A stretch of 64,000 nucleotides of DNA from Streptomyces antibioticus. GTDB lineage: Bacteria; Actinomycetota; Actinomycetes; Streptomycetales; Streptomycetaceae. The DNA lies in NCBI RefSeq assembly GCF_002019855.1, contig NZ_CM007717.1:7573750-7637749 (forward strand). Direction: 5' to 3'. The first letter of the stretch is position 1; the number at the start of each line of letters is the position of its first letter. This document shows positions 1 through 7,371 of this stretch, one piece after another. The position numbers were made by a program, and so were the translations under genes. The notes beneath the pieces are model-generated. The model saw only the letters and a list, made by a program, of their open reading frames with translations. It made no database searches and was not told where the DNA came from.

Positions 1-185
1 TGGCCGGCGCCCTCGGCGAACAGGACTGCGTCGCCCGCGCCCGCCAGTACGGCGCGTACGAGAACTCGATCGGCACCGGTCAGGTCCACCTCTGGTTCGA
101 CCGCCCGGCCGACGGCTGGACCGGCACGGGAGCCCCGGCGCCGGCCGCACCCGCCGCACCCCGTCACCCGCACCGACGCTCTTAG
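1..185 (+). CDS. 3' end of an unrecognised gene (partial)
   Basis: This gene is cut by the window edge. About 60 codons are readable in the frame that begins at base 3 and ends in TAG at 183-185. The readable part has a compact segment containing YGAYENSIGTGQVHLWF, then a tail of about 20 Ala/Pro-rich residues that looks disordered. I do not recognise the family. The stop codon overlaps the AGGAAA ribosome binding site of the next gene, whose ATG is 9 nt downstream. The two are therefore probably cotranscribed, and the missing protein probably works with the FAH-family hydrolase, perhaps in aromatic or keto-acid breakdown (inference). Confidence 0.5.
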   Translation, partial: AGALGEQDCVARARQYGAYENSIGTGQVHLWFDRPADGWTGTGAPAPAAPAAPRHPHRRS

Positions 186-194
186 GAAACCGCC

Positions 195-1043
195 ATGCCC
201 GAGTACCGCCGCATCCTCCTGGACGGCGCCGCCGTCCAGGTCACCGTCGAGGGGGACGAACTCGTCGCCGGGGACGGCCGCCGTGTCAGGGCCGAGGAGG
301 CCCGGCACCTGCCCCCGGTGGTGCCCTCCAAGGTGATCGCCGTCCACCTCAACCACCGAAGCCGCGTCGACGAGTTCGGGATCACCCTGCCCGACACCCC
401 GACGTACTTCCACAAGCCCACCTCCTCCCTCAACTCCCACCACGGCGCCGTCGTCCGCCCCGAGGGCTGCAAGTGGCTCAACTACGAGGGGGAGGTGGCC
501 ATCGTCATCGGGCGGACGGCACGCAACATCGCGCCGGCCGAGGCGGGTGAGTACATCGCGGGCTACACGGTCGCCAACGACTACGGCCTGCACGACTTCC
601 GGGACACCGACGCCGGCTCCATGCTCCGCGTCAAGGGCTCCGACACCCTCTGCCCGCTCGGCCCCGGCCTCGTCACCGACTGGGACTTCCGCGGCAAGAG
701 CCTCACGACGTACGTCAACGGCGAGGTGGTGCAGGACGGTTCGACCGACGAGATGCAGTGGGACATGCACTACCTGGTCGCCGACATCGCCCGCACCATC
801 ACGCTCCATCCCGGCGACGTCCTGCTGTCGGGCACCCCGGCCAACTCCCGCCCGGTACGGCCCGGCGACGTCGTGGAGGTCGAGGTGGAGGGCCTCGGCC
901 GGCTCACCAACCACATCGTGACCGGCCCCACCGCGATCCGTACCGACGTCGGCGCCCGGCCCACCGAGTCCGAGGAGGTCCTCTCCACCGCCCTCGGCGG
1001 CGACTGGGAGTTCCGCGGCGTCCGCCCGCCGCGCCGGGACTGA
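195..1043 (+). CDS. Fumarylacetoacetate hydrolase (FAH) family protein
   Basis: This 282-residue protein belongs to the FAH/HpaG superfamily, cytosolic Mg2+ or Mn2+ enzymes that hydrolyse, isomerise or decarboxylate 2-oxo acids such as 2-hydroxyhepta-2,4-diene-1,7-dioate or acylpyruvates. The fold markers are visible: the metal-binding segment YEGEVAIVIG (about residues 97-106), the metal Asp in VANDYGLHDF (about 127-136), a conserved Lys in RVKGSDT (about 145-151), and the C-terminal LLSGTPANS and RPGDVVEVEVEGLG motifs. The ATG at 195 has AGGAAA five bases upstream, overlapping the previous stop codon. The TetR gene follows on the same strand. The substrate cannot be read from sequence; an aromatic meta-cleavage product or a similar 2-oxo acid is most likely. 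Confidence 0.88.
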   Translation: MPEYRRILLDGAAVQVTVEGDELVAGDGRRVRAEEARHLPPVVPSKVIAVHLNHRSRVDEFGITLPDTPTYFHKPTSSLNSHHGAVVRPEGCKWLNYEGEVAIVIGRTARNIAPAEAGEYIAGYTVANDYGLHDFRDTDAGSMLRVKGSDTLCPLGPGLVTDWDFRGKSLTTYVNGEVVQDGSTDEMQWDMHYLVADIARTITLHPGDVLLSGTPANSRPVRPGDVVEVEVEGLGRLTNHIVTGPTAIRTDVGARPTESEEVLSTALGGDWEFRGVRPPRRD

Positions 1044-1106
1044 CCGGGGGCGGCGAGGTCGGCCGGCCCCGCGGTGCCCCGGCCTGCGGCCGGTAGGGTC
1101 GCCGTC

Positions 1107-1745
1107 ATGAGTGAACCCGCCGAGACCCCGTCGGCCCCCCGCCCGCGTCCGCGCCCCCGCGGCCGTAAGCGGGTCGGGTACGGGGAGGGCCGCGAGGCGC
1201 TGCTGGAGGCGGCGGTGCGGGTGGTGGCGCGGCGGGGGCTGCGGCATCTCACCTACCGGGCCGTCGCGGAGGAGGCCGGGGTCACCCACGGCCTGGTCGT
1301 GCACCACTTCGGCTCGCGGGACGCGCTGATCGAGGAGTCCCTCGCGTACGCGGTGCGCACCAGCCTCAGCAGCAGTCTCCTGGAGTCCGGCACCGGCCGC
1401 CCCGAGGACTTCGTGGCCGGGCTCACGGACATGGTGGAGGGCGACCCCGACGGCCAGGCGTACCAGTACGAACTGCTGCTGGAGGCGCGCCGCAGGCCCG
1501 AGCTGCTGACCCAGGTGCGGGCGCTGTACGACGAGTACTTCGGTGCCTCCCGGCGGGAGCTGGACCGCATCCTGCCGCAGGGCGCGAGCCCGGCCTTCAA
1601 CCGGCTGGTGTTCGCCGCGCTGGACGGGCTCGTGCTGCACCAGCTCACCGGGATCGGCGACCGGGCGCAGACCGAGGCCGCCCTCGCCGAACTGCACACC
1701 CTCCTGCGGCACCTGGGCGGACGCCCGCCCGGGGACGACGCCTGA
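1107..1745 (+). CDS. TetR/AcrR family transcriptional regulator
   Basis: This 212-residue protein has the typical TetR layout. A basic Pro/Arg-rich leader (residues 1-20) precedes an N-terminal helix-turn-helix ending in the recognition helix region GVTHGLVVHHFGSRDALI (about residues 60-77). An all-helical ligand-binding domain follows. I chose the ATG at 1107 over the upstream in-frame ATG at 1074 because the homologous region begins here and a TAGGG element lies 9 nt upstream. It sits between the FAH hydrolase and the permease/aldehyde dehydrogenase genes, all on the + strand. The inverted repeat at 1871-1888, upstream of the permease, is a plausible operator for it (inference). Confidence 0.9.
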   Translation: MSEPAETPSAPRPRPRPRGRKRVGYGEGREALLEAAVRVVARRGLRHLTYRAVAEEAGVTHGLVVHHFGSRDALIEESLAYAVRTSLSSSLLESGTGRPEDFVAGLTDMVEGDPDGQAYQYELLLEARRRPELLTQVRALYDEYFGASRRELDRILPQGASPAFNRLVFAALDGLVLHQLTGIGDRAQTEAALAELHTLLRHLGGRPPGDDA

Positions 1746-1759
1746 GCGCACGTCTCCGG

Positions 1760-1786
1760 CCCCCCGTCGCGTCCCGCGGCGGGGGG
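1760..1786 (+). terminator. Intrinsic terminator after the tetR gene
   Basis: CCCCCCGTCGCG and CGCGGCGGGGGG form a 12-bp stem with one G-U pair around the 3-base loop TCC, 15 nt after the TetR stop codon. No U-tract follows, which is usual for G+C-rich actinobacterial terminators. It separates the regulator from the permease operon. Confidence 0.7.
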
Positions 1787-1870
1787 TTCGTCGTCCGTGG
1801 ATTCCCCGCCGCGAATTCGCCGTCTCCACCCCCTTGTCAGATGGATAGTTCCGGCCCACCATAGGGCAAC

Positions 1871-1888
1871 TCGTTTGGCTCTAAACGA
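1871..1888. promoter_or_regulatory. Candidate TetR-type operator upstream of the permease
   Basis: TCGTTT and AAACGA are perfect 6-base inverted repeats separated by six bases (GGCTCT), in an unusually A/T-rich patch 33-50 nt upstream of the permease GTG. Position and size suit a homodimeric repressor. The adjacent TetR protein is the obvious candidate, but binding is inferred. Confidence 0.45.
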
Positions 1889-1920
1889 AACCTCTCCCTT
1901 CCTCCCAGCAGGTGATCCGA

Positions 1921-3366
1921 GTGGACAGTCAGACGGTCGACACAGCTCCGCCGACCGCGGAGGCCGCCCGCCCCGCGGCGACCCTCAAACGCAACGCCCT
2001 GGGTGTCCTGGGCATCCTCTTCTTCGTCCTGTCCGCCCAGGCGCCGCTGACCGGCATCGCCGGCGCGGTCCCCATCGCGGTCGCCGTCGGCAACGGCCCC
2101 GGCGCCCCCGCCGCCTACGCCCTGGCCGGCGCGGTGATCCTGCTGTTCTCGGTGGGATTCGTGGCGATGGGCCGGCACGTCGTGAACGCGGGCGCCTTCT
2201 ACACCTACATCGGCAAGGGCCTCGGCCGGACCGCCGGCAGCGGCAGCGCCGCCGTCGCCCTCTTCGCCTACTGCACGGTCCAGGCCGCGATGTACGGCCT
2301 CTACGGCTTCACCGTCGCCGGTCTGGTCGAGCACTACGCGGGCGTCCACATCGCCTGGTGGGTGTGGTCCCTGGTCACCATGGCCGCCGTCCAGATCCTC
2401 GGCGCCGCCGGGATCGAGCTGGGCGCCAAGGTGCTCGCCGTGTTCGTCCTGGCCGAGTTCAGCATCCTGCTGGTCTTCGCCCTGGTCACCCTGGTCAAGG
2501 GCGGCGGCCCCGAGGGCCTCGCCTTCACCGACACCTTCTCCCCGGGCGCCGCCCTCCAGGGCGCCCCCGGCGTGGCCCTGATGTTCGCCGTGGCGTCGAT
2601 GTTCGGCTTCGAGGCCACCGCCATCTACGGCGAGGAGGCCCGCGAACCGCACCGGACCGTCCCGCGCGCCACCTACCTCTCGGTCGCGGTCGTCACCGGC
2701 TTCTTCGCCTTCACCTCCTGGATGCTGATCTCCTCCTACGGCCCCTCGAAGGCGACCGCGGCGGCCGGTGACGCCCTGGCCGGCGGCGACTCCACGGTCT
2801 TCGTCTTCGGCCCCATCGCCGACCAGTTCGGCGGCTGGGTGAACGACGTGCTGCCGGTGCTGCTCGCCACCTCGCTCTTCGCCGGCATCCTCGCCTTCCA
2901 CAACTCCGCCAACCGCTATCTGTTCTCCCTCAGCCGCGAGGGCCTGCTGCCCGCCCGGCTGCGCGCGGTCAACTCCCGGCACGCCCCCTGGGCCGCCGGA
3001 CTCGTCCAGACCGCGATCGCCGCCGTCCTGGTCCTCCCCTTCGCCGTCACCGGCAAGGACCCGGTGCTCACCCTCTTCTCCTGGTTCAGCGGCGTCGGCG
3101 TCCTCGCCTGCATGCTGCTGTACTTCCTGACCTCGGTCTCCGTGATCGTCTTCTTCCGCCGCGAACGCCTCGACACCCGGCCCTGGAACACCCTGATCGC
3201 CCCCGCCCTGGGCGCCCTCGGCATCGCCGCCGTGATCTGGGTGGTCCTCGCCAACTTCACCACCCTCATCGGCGGCGACGGCACCACCGCCACCTGGCTC
3301 GTGCTCGCCGTCCCCGCCGTCCTGCTGCTCGGCGCCACGGCCGCCCGACTGGCCCGCACCCGCTGA
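1921..3366 (+). CDS. APC family amino acid/polyamine permease
   Basis: This 481-residue polytopic protein of the APC superfamily imports amino acids or amines by proton symport. The first membrane segment carries the family signature ILFFVLSAQAPLTGIAGAVP. Later hallmarks include the GAFYTYIGKGLGR loop and about 12 hydrophobic helices, with a short Ala/Pro-rich cytoplasmic N-terminus. I start at GTG 1921 rather than GTG 1912 because AGGTGA (1910-1915) is then correctly spaced. The gene precedes a PuuC-like dehydrogenase and a PuuD-like hydrolase, so a PuuP-like role in putrescine, GABA or related amine uptake is the best inference. A strong hairpin separates it from the dehydrogenase gene and may lower downstream expression. 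Confidence 0.88.
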   Translation: MDSQTVDTAPPTAEAARPAATLKRNALGVLGILFFVLSAQAPLTGIAGAVPIAVAVGNGPGAPAAYALAGAVILLFSVGFVAMGRHVVNAGAFYTYIGKGLGRTAGSGSAAVALFAYCTVQAAMYGLYGFTVAGLVEHYAGVHIAWWVWSLVTMAAVQILGAAGIELGAKVLAVFVLAEFSILLVFALVTLVKGGGPEGLAFTDTFSPGAALQGAPGVALMFAVASMFGFEATAIYGEEAREPHRTVPRATYLSVAVVTGFFAFTSWMLISSYGPSKATAAAGDALAGGDSTVFVFGPIADQFGGWVNDVLPVLLATSLFAGILAFHNSANRYLFSLSREGLLPARLRAVNSRHAPWAAGLVQTAIAAVLVLPFAVTGKDPVLTLFSWFSGVGVLACMLLYFLTSVSVIVFFRRERLDTRPWNTLIAPALGALGIAAVIWVVLANFTTLIGGDGTTATWLVLAVPAVLLLGATAARLARTR

Positions 3367-3376
3367 CGCACCCCGC

Positions 3377-3406
3377 GCGGGGGCCCGCCCACCGGCGGGC
3401 CCCCGC
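3377..3406 (+). terminator. Strong hairpin between permease and aldehyde dehydrogenase genes
   Basis: GCGGGGGCCCGCC and GGCGGGCCCCCGC form a perfect 13-bp stem with the loop CACC, 10 nt after the permease stop codon and 19 nt before the next ATG. It is either a terminator or an attenuator/mRNA-stabilising element inside a five-gene strand run. Confidence 0.75.
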
Positions 3407-3425
3407 ACACCCCCGAAGGACACCC

Positions 3426-4916
3426 ATGCCGGCCCTCACCCACGACGAACTCCTGCACCGCGCGAAGGAGTTGGAGTTCCCCACTCAGCACCACATCGAC
3501 GGCGCCGACGAACCCGGCGCCGGCCCCTCCTTCGCGGTCGTCTCCCCCCGCGACGGACAGCTCCTCACCCGGGTGGCCGACGCCGGCGAGGCCGAGGTCG
3601 ACCACGCCGTGGCCGCGGCCCGCCGCGCCTTCGACAGCGGCCCCTGGCCCCGGCTGGCCCCCGCCGACCGCGGCCGCGTCCTGCTCCGCATGGCCGACCT
3701 GCTGGAGGAACGGCGCGAACGGCTCGCCCTCACCATCACCCTGGAGATGGGCAAGCCCTACACCGACGCCCACGACATCGAACTGCGCGCCGCGATCGCC
3801 ACCTTCCGCCACTACGGCCAGCTCGCCGACAAGCTCACCGACGAGGCCCCGCACACCGCCCCCGACACCCTCGCCCTCGTCACCCGCGAACCCGCCGGGG
3901 TGGTCGGCGCCGTCGTCCCCTGGAACTTCCCGCTCACCCTGGCCGCCTGGAAGGTCGCCCCCGCGCTCGCGGTCGGCTGCACGGTCGTCCTGAAACCCTC
4001 CGAGTCCTCCCCGCTCTCCGCGCTCCTGCTCGGCCGGATCGGCACCGAGGCCGGACTTCCCCCGGGCGCCCTCAACGTCGTCACCGGCGACGGCCCGGCC
4101 GCGGGCCGCGCGCTCGGCCTCCACCCGGACGTCGACGTCCTCGCCTTCACCGGCTCCACGCCCGTCGGCCGCCACTTCCTGCGCTACGCCGCCGACTCCA
4201 ACCTCAAGCGGGTCTGGCTCGAACTCGGCGGCAAATCACCCAACATCGTGCTGCCCGACGCCCCCGACCTGGACCGCGCCGCCGCCACCGCGGCCTGGGG
4301 GATCTTCTTCAACCAGGGCGAGATGTGCACCGCCCCCTCCCGGCTCCTCGTGCACTCCTCGATCGCCGAACGCGTCACCGACGCCGTCGTGCGCCGGGCC
4401 CGCGAGGTACGCGTCGGCGACCCGCTCGACCCCGCCACCGAGATGGGCGCCCTGGTCGGCGAGGGCCATCTGCGCCGGGTGCGGGACCACATCGACAGCG
4501 GCCTCGCCGAGGGCGCCCGGCTGCTCACCGGCGGCGCCCGCACCCTCGCCGACAGCGGCGGCAGCTATCTGGAGCCCACCGTCTTCGACCGGGTCGGCCC
4601 CGGCAGCCGGCTGGCCCGCGAGGAGATCTTCGGCCCGGTCCTGTCCGTGCTCGCCTTCGACGACCTCGACGAGGCGGTACGGCTCGCCAACGCCACCGAG
4701 TACGGCCTCGCCGCCGGCCTGTGGACCGCCGACCTGTCCACCGCCCACACGGTCGCCCGCGCGCTCAGGGCCGGCACGGTCTGGGTCAACTGCTACGAGG
4801 AGGGCGACCTCACCGTGCCGTTCGGCGGGATGAAGCAGTCCGGCAACGGCCGCGACAAGTCCGCCCACGCCCTGGAGAAGTACACCGAACTGAAGACCAC
4901 CTGGATCCAGTTGTGA
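3426..4916 (+). CDS. PuuC-like NAD(P)+-dependent aldehyde dehydrogenase
   Basis: This 496-residue soluble enzyme oxidises an aldehyde to its acid. Catalytic residues are visible: Asn167 in PWNFP, Lys190 in VVLKPSE, Glu266 in LELGGKSPN and nucleophile Cys301 in GEMCTAPSR. The C-terminus, GGMKQSGNGRDKSAHALEKY, closely follows E. coli PuuC, the gamma-glutamyl-gamma-aminobutyraldehyde dehydrogenase of putrescine breakdown. The next gene encodes a PuuD-like hydrolase whose GTG overlaps this stop by 4 bp, which supports the same pathway. No PuuA ligase or PuuB oxidase is seen in the window, so those steps must be encoded elsewhere, or the substrate differs. Start: the ATG has a GAAGGA element 6 nt upstream. 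Confidence 0.87.
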   Translation: MPALTHDELLHRAKELEFPTQHHIDGADEPGAGPSFAVVSPRDGQLLTRVADAGEAEVDHAVAAARRAFDSGPWPRLAPADRGRVLLRMADLLEERRERLALTITLEMGKPYTDAHDIELRAAIATFRHYGQLADKLTDEAPHTAPDTLALVTREPAGVVGAVVPWNFPLTLAAWKVAPALAVGCTVVLKPSESSPLSALLLGRIGTEAGLPPGALNVVTGDGPAAGRALGLHPDVDVLAFTGSTPVGRHFLRYAADSNLKRVWLELGGKSPNIVLPDAPDLDRAAATAAWGIFFNQGEMCTAPSRLLVHSSIAERVTDAVVRRAREVRVGDPLDPATEMGALVGEGHLRRVRDHIDSGLAEGARLLTGGARTLADSGGSYLEPTVFDRVGPGSRLAREEIFGPVLSVLAFDDLDEAVRLANATEYGLAAGLWTADLSTAHTVARALRAGTVWVNCYEEGDLTVPFGGMKQSGNGRDKSAHALEKYTELKTTWIQL

Positions 4917-5629
4917 CCACGCCCCTGAAACCCCCTCGGCCGCTCATCGCGATCCCCGCCCGGTTCTCCGCCACCACCTCGGCCCTGCGGTACGCCGCCG
5001 AGGTCACCGCCCGCTCCCTCGCCGAGGCGGTCTGGCGGGCCGGCGGCGAACCCGTGACCCTCCACCCCGCCGACCCGGACGGCGCCGCCGCCCGCCTCGC
5101 CCGCTTCGACGCCCTGCTGCTCCCCGGCGGCGGCGACCTGGCCCCGTACCGCTACGGCGCCACCGGCACCCATGCCGCCGTCTACGACGTCGACGACCTC
5201 CAGGACGCCTTCGACCTGGCCGCCGCCCGCGCCGCCCTGGCCGCCGGGCTGCCGCTGCTGGCGATCTGCCGCGGCCTCCAGGTCGTCAACGTGGCGCTCG
5301 GCGGCACCCTGGAGCAGGACATGGGCGGTCCGGGGCTCGACCACCGGCACCGCACGCACCCCGTGCGCATCGCATCCGGCACCCCGCTCGCGGCCGCGGT
5401 CGGACAGGAGAAGACGGACGTCTCCTGCTACCACCACCAGCGCGTCGACCGCCCCGGCACCGGCCTCACCGTCACCGCCACCGCGGAGGACGGCACCGTG
5501 GAGGCGCTCGGACTCCCGGCGGCGCGCGGCTGGTTCACGGCCGTGCAGTGGCATCCGGAGGACACCGCCCACCAGGACCCCGCCCAGCAGGGACTGTTCG
5601 ACGCCCTGGTGGCCGCCGCCCGCCGGTGA
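4913..5629 (+). CDS. Gamma-glutamyl-gamma-aminobutyrate hydrolase family (class I glutamine amidotransferase-like, PuuD-like)
   Basis: This 238-residue enzyme of the peptidase C26/PuuD family would cleave gamma-glutamyl-GABA to glutamate and GABA in the cytosol. The triad is intact: nucleophile Cys119 in AICRGLQVVNVALGG, and His214 and Glu216 in VQWHPED. The oxyanion segment LLLPGGGDL (about residues 68-76) and the conserved SCYHHQ loop (171-176) are also present. It starts at GTG 4913, overlapping the dehydrogenase stop in GTGA, so translation is coupled. With the permease and the PuuC-like enzyme it completes the last steps of the gamma-glutamylated polyamine route. It ends 2 nt from the convergent folD gene with no visible terminator. 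Confidence 0.87.
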   Translation: MTTPLKPPRPLIAIPARFSATTSALRYAAEVTARSLAEAVWRAGGEPVTLHPADPDGAAARLARFDALLLPGGGDLAPYRYGATGTHAAVYDVDDLQDAFDLAAARAALAAGLPLLAICRGLQVVNVALGGTLEQDMGGPGLDHRHRTHPVRIASGTPLAAAVGQEKTDVSCYHHQRVDRPGTGLTVTATAEDGTVEALGLPAARGWFTAVQWHPEDTAHQDPAQQGLFDALVAAARR

Positions 5630-5631
5630 CG

Positions 5632-6480
5632 TCAGATCCGCTCGGCGGCCTCGACCACGTTGGTCAGCAGCATCGCCCGGGTCATCGGGCCCACCCCGCC
5701 GATCGGCGGCGCGAAGGAACCGGCCACGTCACCGACGTCCGGGTGGACGTCCCCGAGGACGCCCTCCACCGTGCGGGTCAGACCCACCGAGAGCACGGTG
5801 GCGCCCGGCTTGATCCAGTCGGGCCGCACCAGGTGCGCCACCCCGGCCGCGGCCACCACCACGTCCGCCTCCCGGGCGTGCGCGGCCGTGTCCTGCGTGG
5901 CCTCGTGGCACAGGGTGACGGTGGCGTGCTCGGTGGCACGGGTCAGCATCAGCCCCAGCGGACGGCCCACGGTCACCCCGCAGCCGATGACACAGAACTG
6001 CTGACCGGTGATCTCCACCCGGTTGCGGCGCAGCAGGTCGATGATGCCGCGCGGGGTGCAGGGCAGCGGCGCCGGAATGCCCAGCACCAGCCGGCCGAGG
6101 TTCGTCGGGTGCAGTCCGTCGGCGTCCTTGACCGGGTCGATCAGCTCCAGCACCGCGTGCGTGTCGATATGGGCGGGCAGCGGGAGCTGCACGATGAAGC
6201 CGGTGCAGGCCGGGTCGGCGTTCAGCCGCAGCACGGCCGCCTCCACATCGGCCTGGGAGGCGTCGGCGGGCAGCTCCACCCGGATCGAGGCGATGCCGAC
6301 CTGCGCGCAGTCCCGGTGCTTGCCGCCCACGTAGGAACGGCTGCCCGGGTCGTCGCCGACGAGGATCGTGCCCAGCCCCGGGTGGACACCGCGCTCCTTG
6401 AGCGCCTCCACCCGCAGGGCCAGTTCGTTCTTGATGTCGGCCGCGGCGGCCTTGCCGTCGAGAAGCGTTGCGGTGGTCAC
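5632..6480 (-). CDS. folD: Methylenetetrahydrofolate dehydrogenase/methenyltetrahydrofolate cyclohydrolase (FolD)
   Basis: This bifunctional cytosolic enzyme interconverts 5,10-methylene-, 5,10-methenyl- and 10-formyl-tetrahydrofolate. The active-site Tyr50 and Lys54 lie in SYVGGKHRDC, and QLPLP and KDADGLHPTNLG follow. The C-terminal PPIGGVGPMTRAMLLTN is typical. The cofactor loop reads GCGVTVGRPLG, with Cys where family members usually have Arg (GRG or GRS); this may alter NADP+ versus NAD+ preference (inference). I start at GTG 6480, giving 282 residues, because VTTATLLDGK aligns with the normal FolD N-terminus. An in-frame ATG at 6546 would add 22 residues that look non-native. Two palindromes at 6510-6537 lie just upstream. 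Confidence 0.92.
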   Translation of the reverse strand: MTTATLLDGKAAAADIKNELALRVEALKERGVHPGLGTILVGDDPGSRSYVGGKHRDCAQVGIASIRVELPADASQADVEAAVLRLNADPACTGFIVQLPLPAHIDTHAVLELIDPVKDADGLHPTNLGRLVLGIPAPLPCTPRGIIDLLRRNRVEITGQQFCVIGCGVTVGRPLGLMLTRATEHATVTLCHEATQDTAAHAREADVVVAAAGVAHLVRPDWIKPGATVLSVGLTRTVEGVLGDVHPDVGDVAGSFAPPIGGVGPMTRAMLLTNVVEAAERI

Positions 6481-6509
6481 GGGTGGACGAGCCCTTCGGG
6501 TTCGGGAGA

Positions 6510-6537
6510 GAACGACGGTCGTTCCATCGTACGACCC
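6510..6537. promoter_or_regulatory. Overlapping palindromes upstream of folD
   Basis: GAACGACGGTCGTTC (6510-6524) is a perfect palindrome around one central base. Overlapping it, GGTCGT and ACGACC (6518-6537) form a second inverted repeat. They lie 30-57 nt upstream of the folD GTG, between folD and the marR gene. The position suits an operator, but the regulator is unknown; the MarR-type protein is one candidate. Confidence 0.4.
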
Positions 6538-6576
6538 GACCGTCACCCTTCTTTCCCGCGTCCGTCCCGCTCTCCC

Positions 6577-7149
6577 TCAGGCCCGGGGCCGCCGGCCGCT
6601 GCGCCGGGGCGTGGGATCGGCGCCGTCCAGCAGGGCGCGGCGGCGCTCCTCGCCGTCCTCCTCCACCTGGAGCACGACCTGCCGCAGCGCCTCGGCGAGC
6701 CCCCGGCACTCCTCGGCGTCGAGGCGCCCGGTCACGAACGCCTCCTCCTCGTTGAAGCGGGGGAAGAGCCGCCCCATCAGCTCCTCGCCCTCGTCGGTGA
6801 GGCTCAGCAGCACCAGCCGGCCGTCGGTCGGATGGTCCGCCCGGCGCAGCAGCCCCCGGGTCTGGAGGGTGCGCGCCACCCCGGTCAGGGTGCCCTTGGA
6901 GATACCGGCCTCCTCCGCCACGTGCCGGGTCTCCGACTCGCCCCAGATCCAGACGACCCACAGCACCACGAACGCCGTCCAGGTGAGGTCGGAGCCGCGC
7001 AGCACCGAGTTCTCCAGATGCTGGCGCACCGCCGAGGCGGCCCGGTAGATGTTCGCCACCGCCGCCATCTGCTCCCGGCGGATCGGTACGCCGCCGAGCT
7101 TCTCGGACGCGAGCCGCTCGGCTTCGGTGATGGAACGCTGGCCGGGCAC
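6577..7149 (-). CDS. MarR family transcriptional regulator
   Basis: This 190-residue protein has the MarR winged-helix core. SDLTWTAFVVLWVVWIWG leads into the HTH segment VAEEAGISKGTLTGVARTLQ, and the wing carries the family hallmark ADHPTDGRLVLLSLTDEG. Helices for dimerisation flank the DNA-binding part. I choose GTG 7149 because GAAGGAG lies 6 nt upstream; the longer open frame to 7263 is degenerate repeat sequence with no ribosome binding site. The C-terminal Arg-rich tail (DPTPRRSGRRPRA) is unusual but common in G+C-rich genomes. It is divergent from the ATP-grasp gene and upstream of folD. Its effector is unknown. Confidence 0.9.
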   Translation of the reverse strand: MPGQRSITEAERLASEKLGGVPIRREQMAAVANIYRAASAVRQHLENSVLRGSDLTWTAFVVLWVVWIWGESETRHVAEEAGISKGTLTGVARTLQTRGLLRRADHPTDGRLVLLSLTDEGEELMGRLFPRFNEEEAFVTGRLDAEECRGLAEALRQVVLQVEEDGEERRRALLDGADPTPRRSGRRPRA

Positions 7150-7189
7150 GGGCGGCTCCTTCGCATCGCACCGGGGCGGGGGCCCGGCG

Positions 7190-7280
7190 GTCGTTCGGCG
7201 ATCGGTTCGGTGATCGTCCGGCGGTCGCTTCGGTGGTCGGTCGGCGATCGGCTCGGCGGTCACTTCGGTGGTCGTTCGGC
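7190..7280. repeat. Degenerate direct repeats in the marR/ATP-grasp divergent region
   Basis: Variants of CGGTGGTCG and TCGGCGATCGG recur about every 10-20 bases across this 90-bp stretch. GTCGTTCGG occurs at both ends (7191-7199 and 7272-7280). It lies between divergent starts and could be repeated operator half-sites or simple low-complexity drift; nothing here looks coding. Confidence 0.35.
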
Positions 7281-7371
7281 CTCAAATTGTACGGAGGCCG
7301 GGCCCCGGCGCGGCGGCCCGAGGGCCCCGACGTACCCTTTCCGCACGTCACACCCGGTCCGAGGAGCACGC

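Noticed and set aside
3426..4916. HpaE-type carboxymethyl-hydroxymuconate semialdehyde dehydrogenase, suggested by the nearby FAH gene
   Set aside because: The C-terminal motif and the coupled PuuD-like gene fit PuuC better; a terminator and the TetR gene separate it from the FAH gene.
6481..6546. Longer FolD start at ATG 6546
   Set aside because: The extra 22 residues do not fit FolD N-termini and the region carries two palindromes, more likely regulatory.
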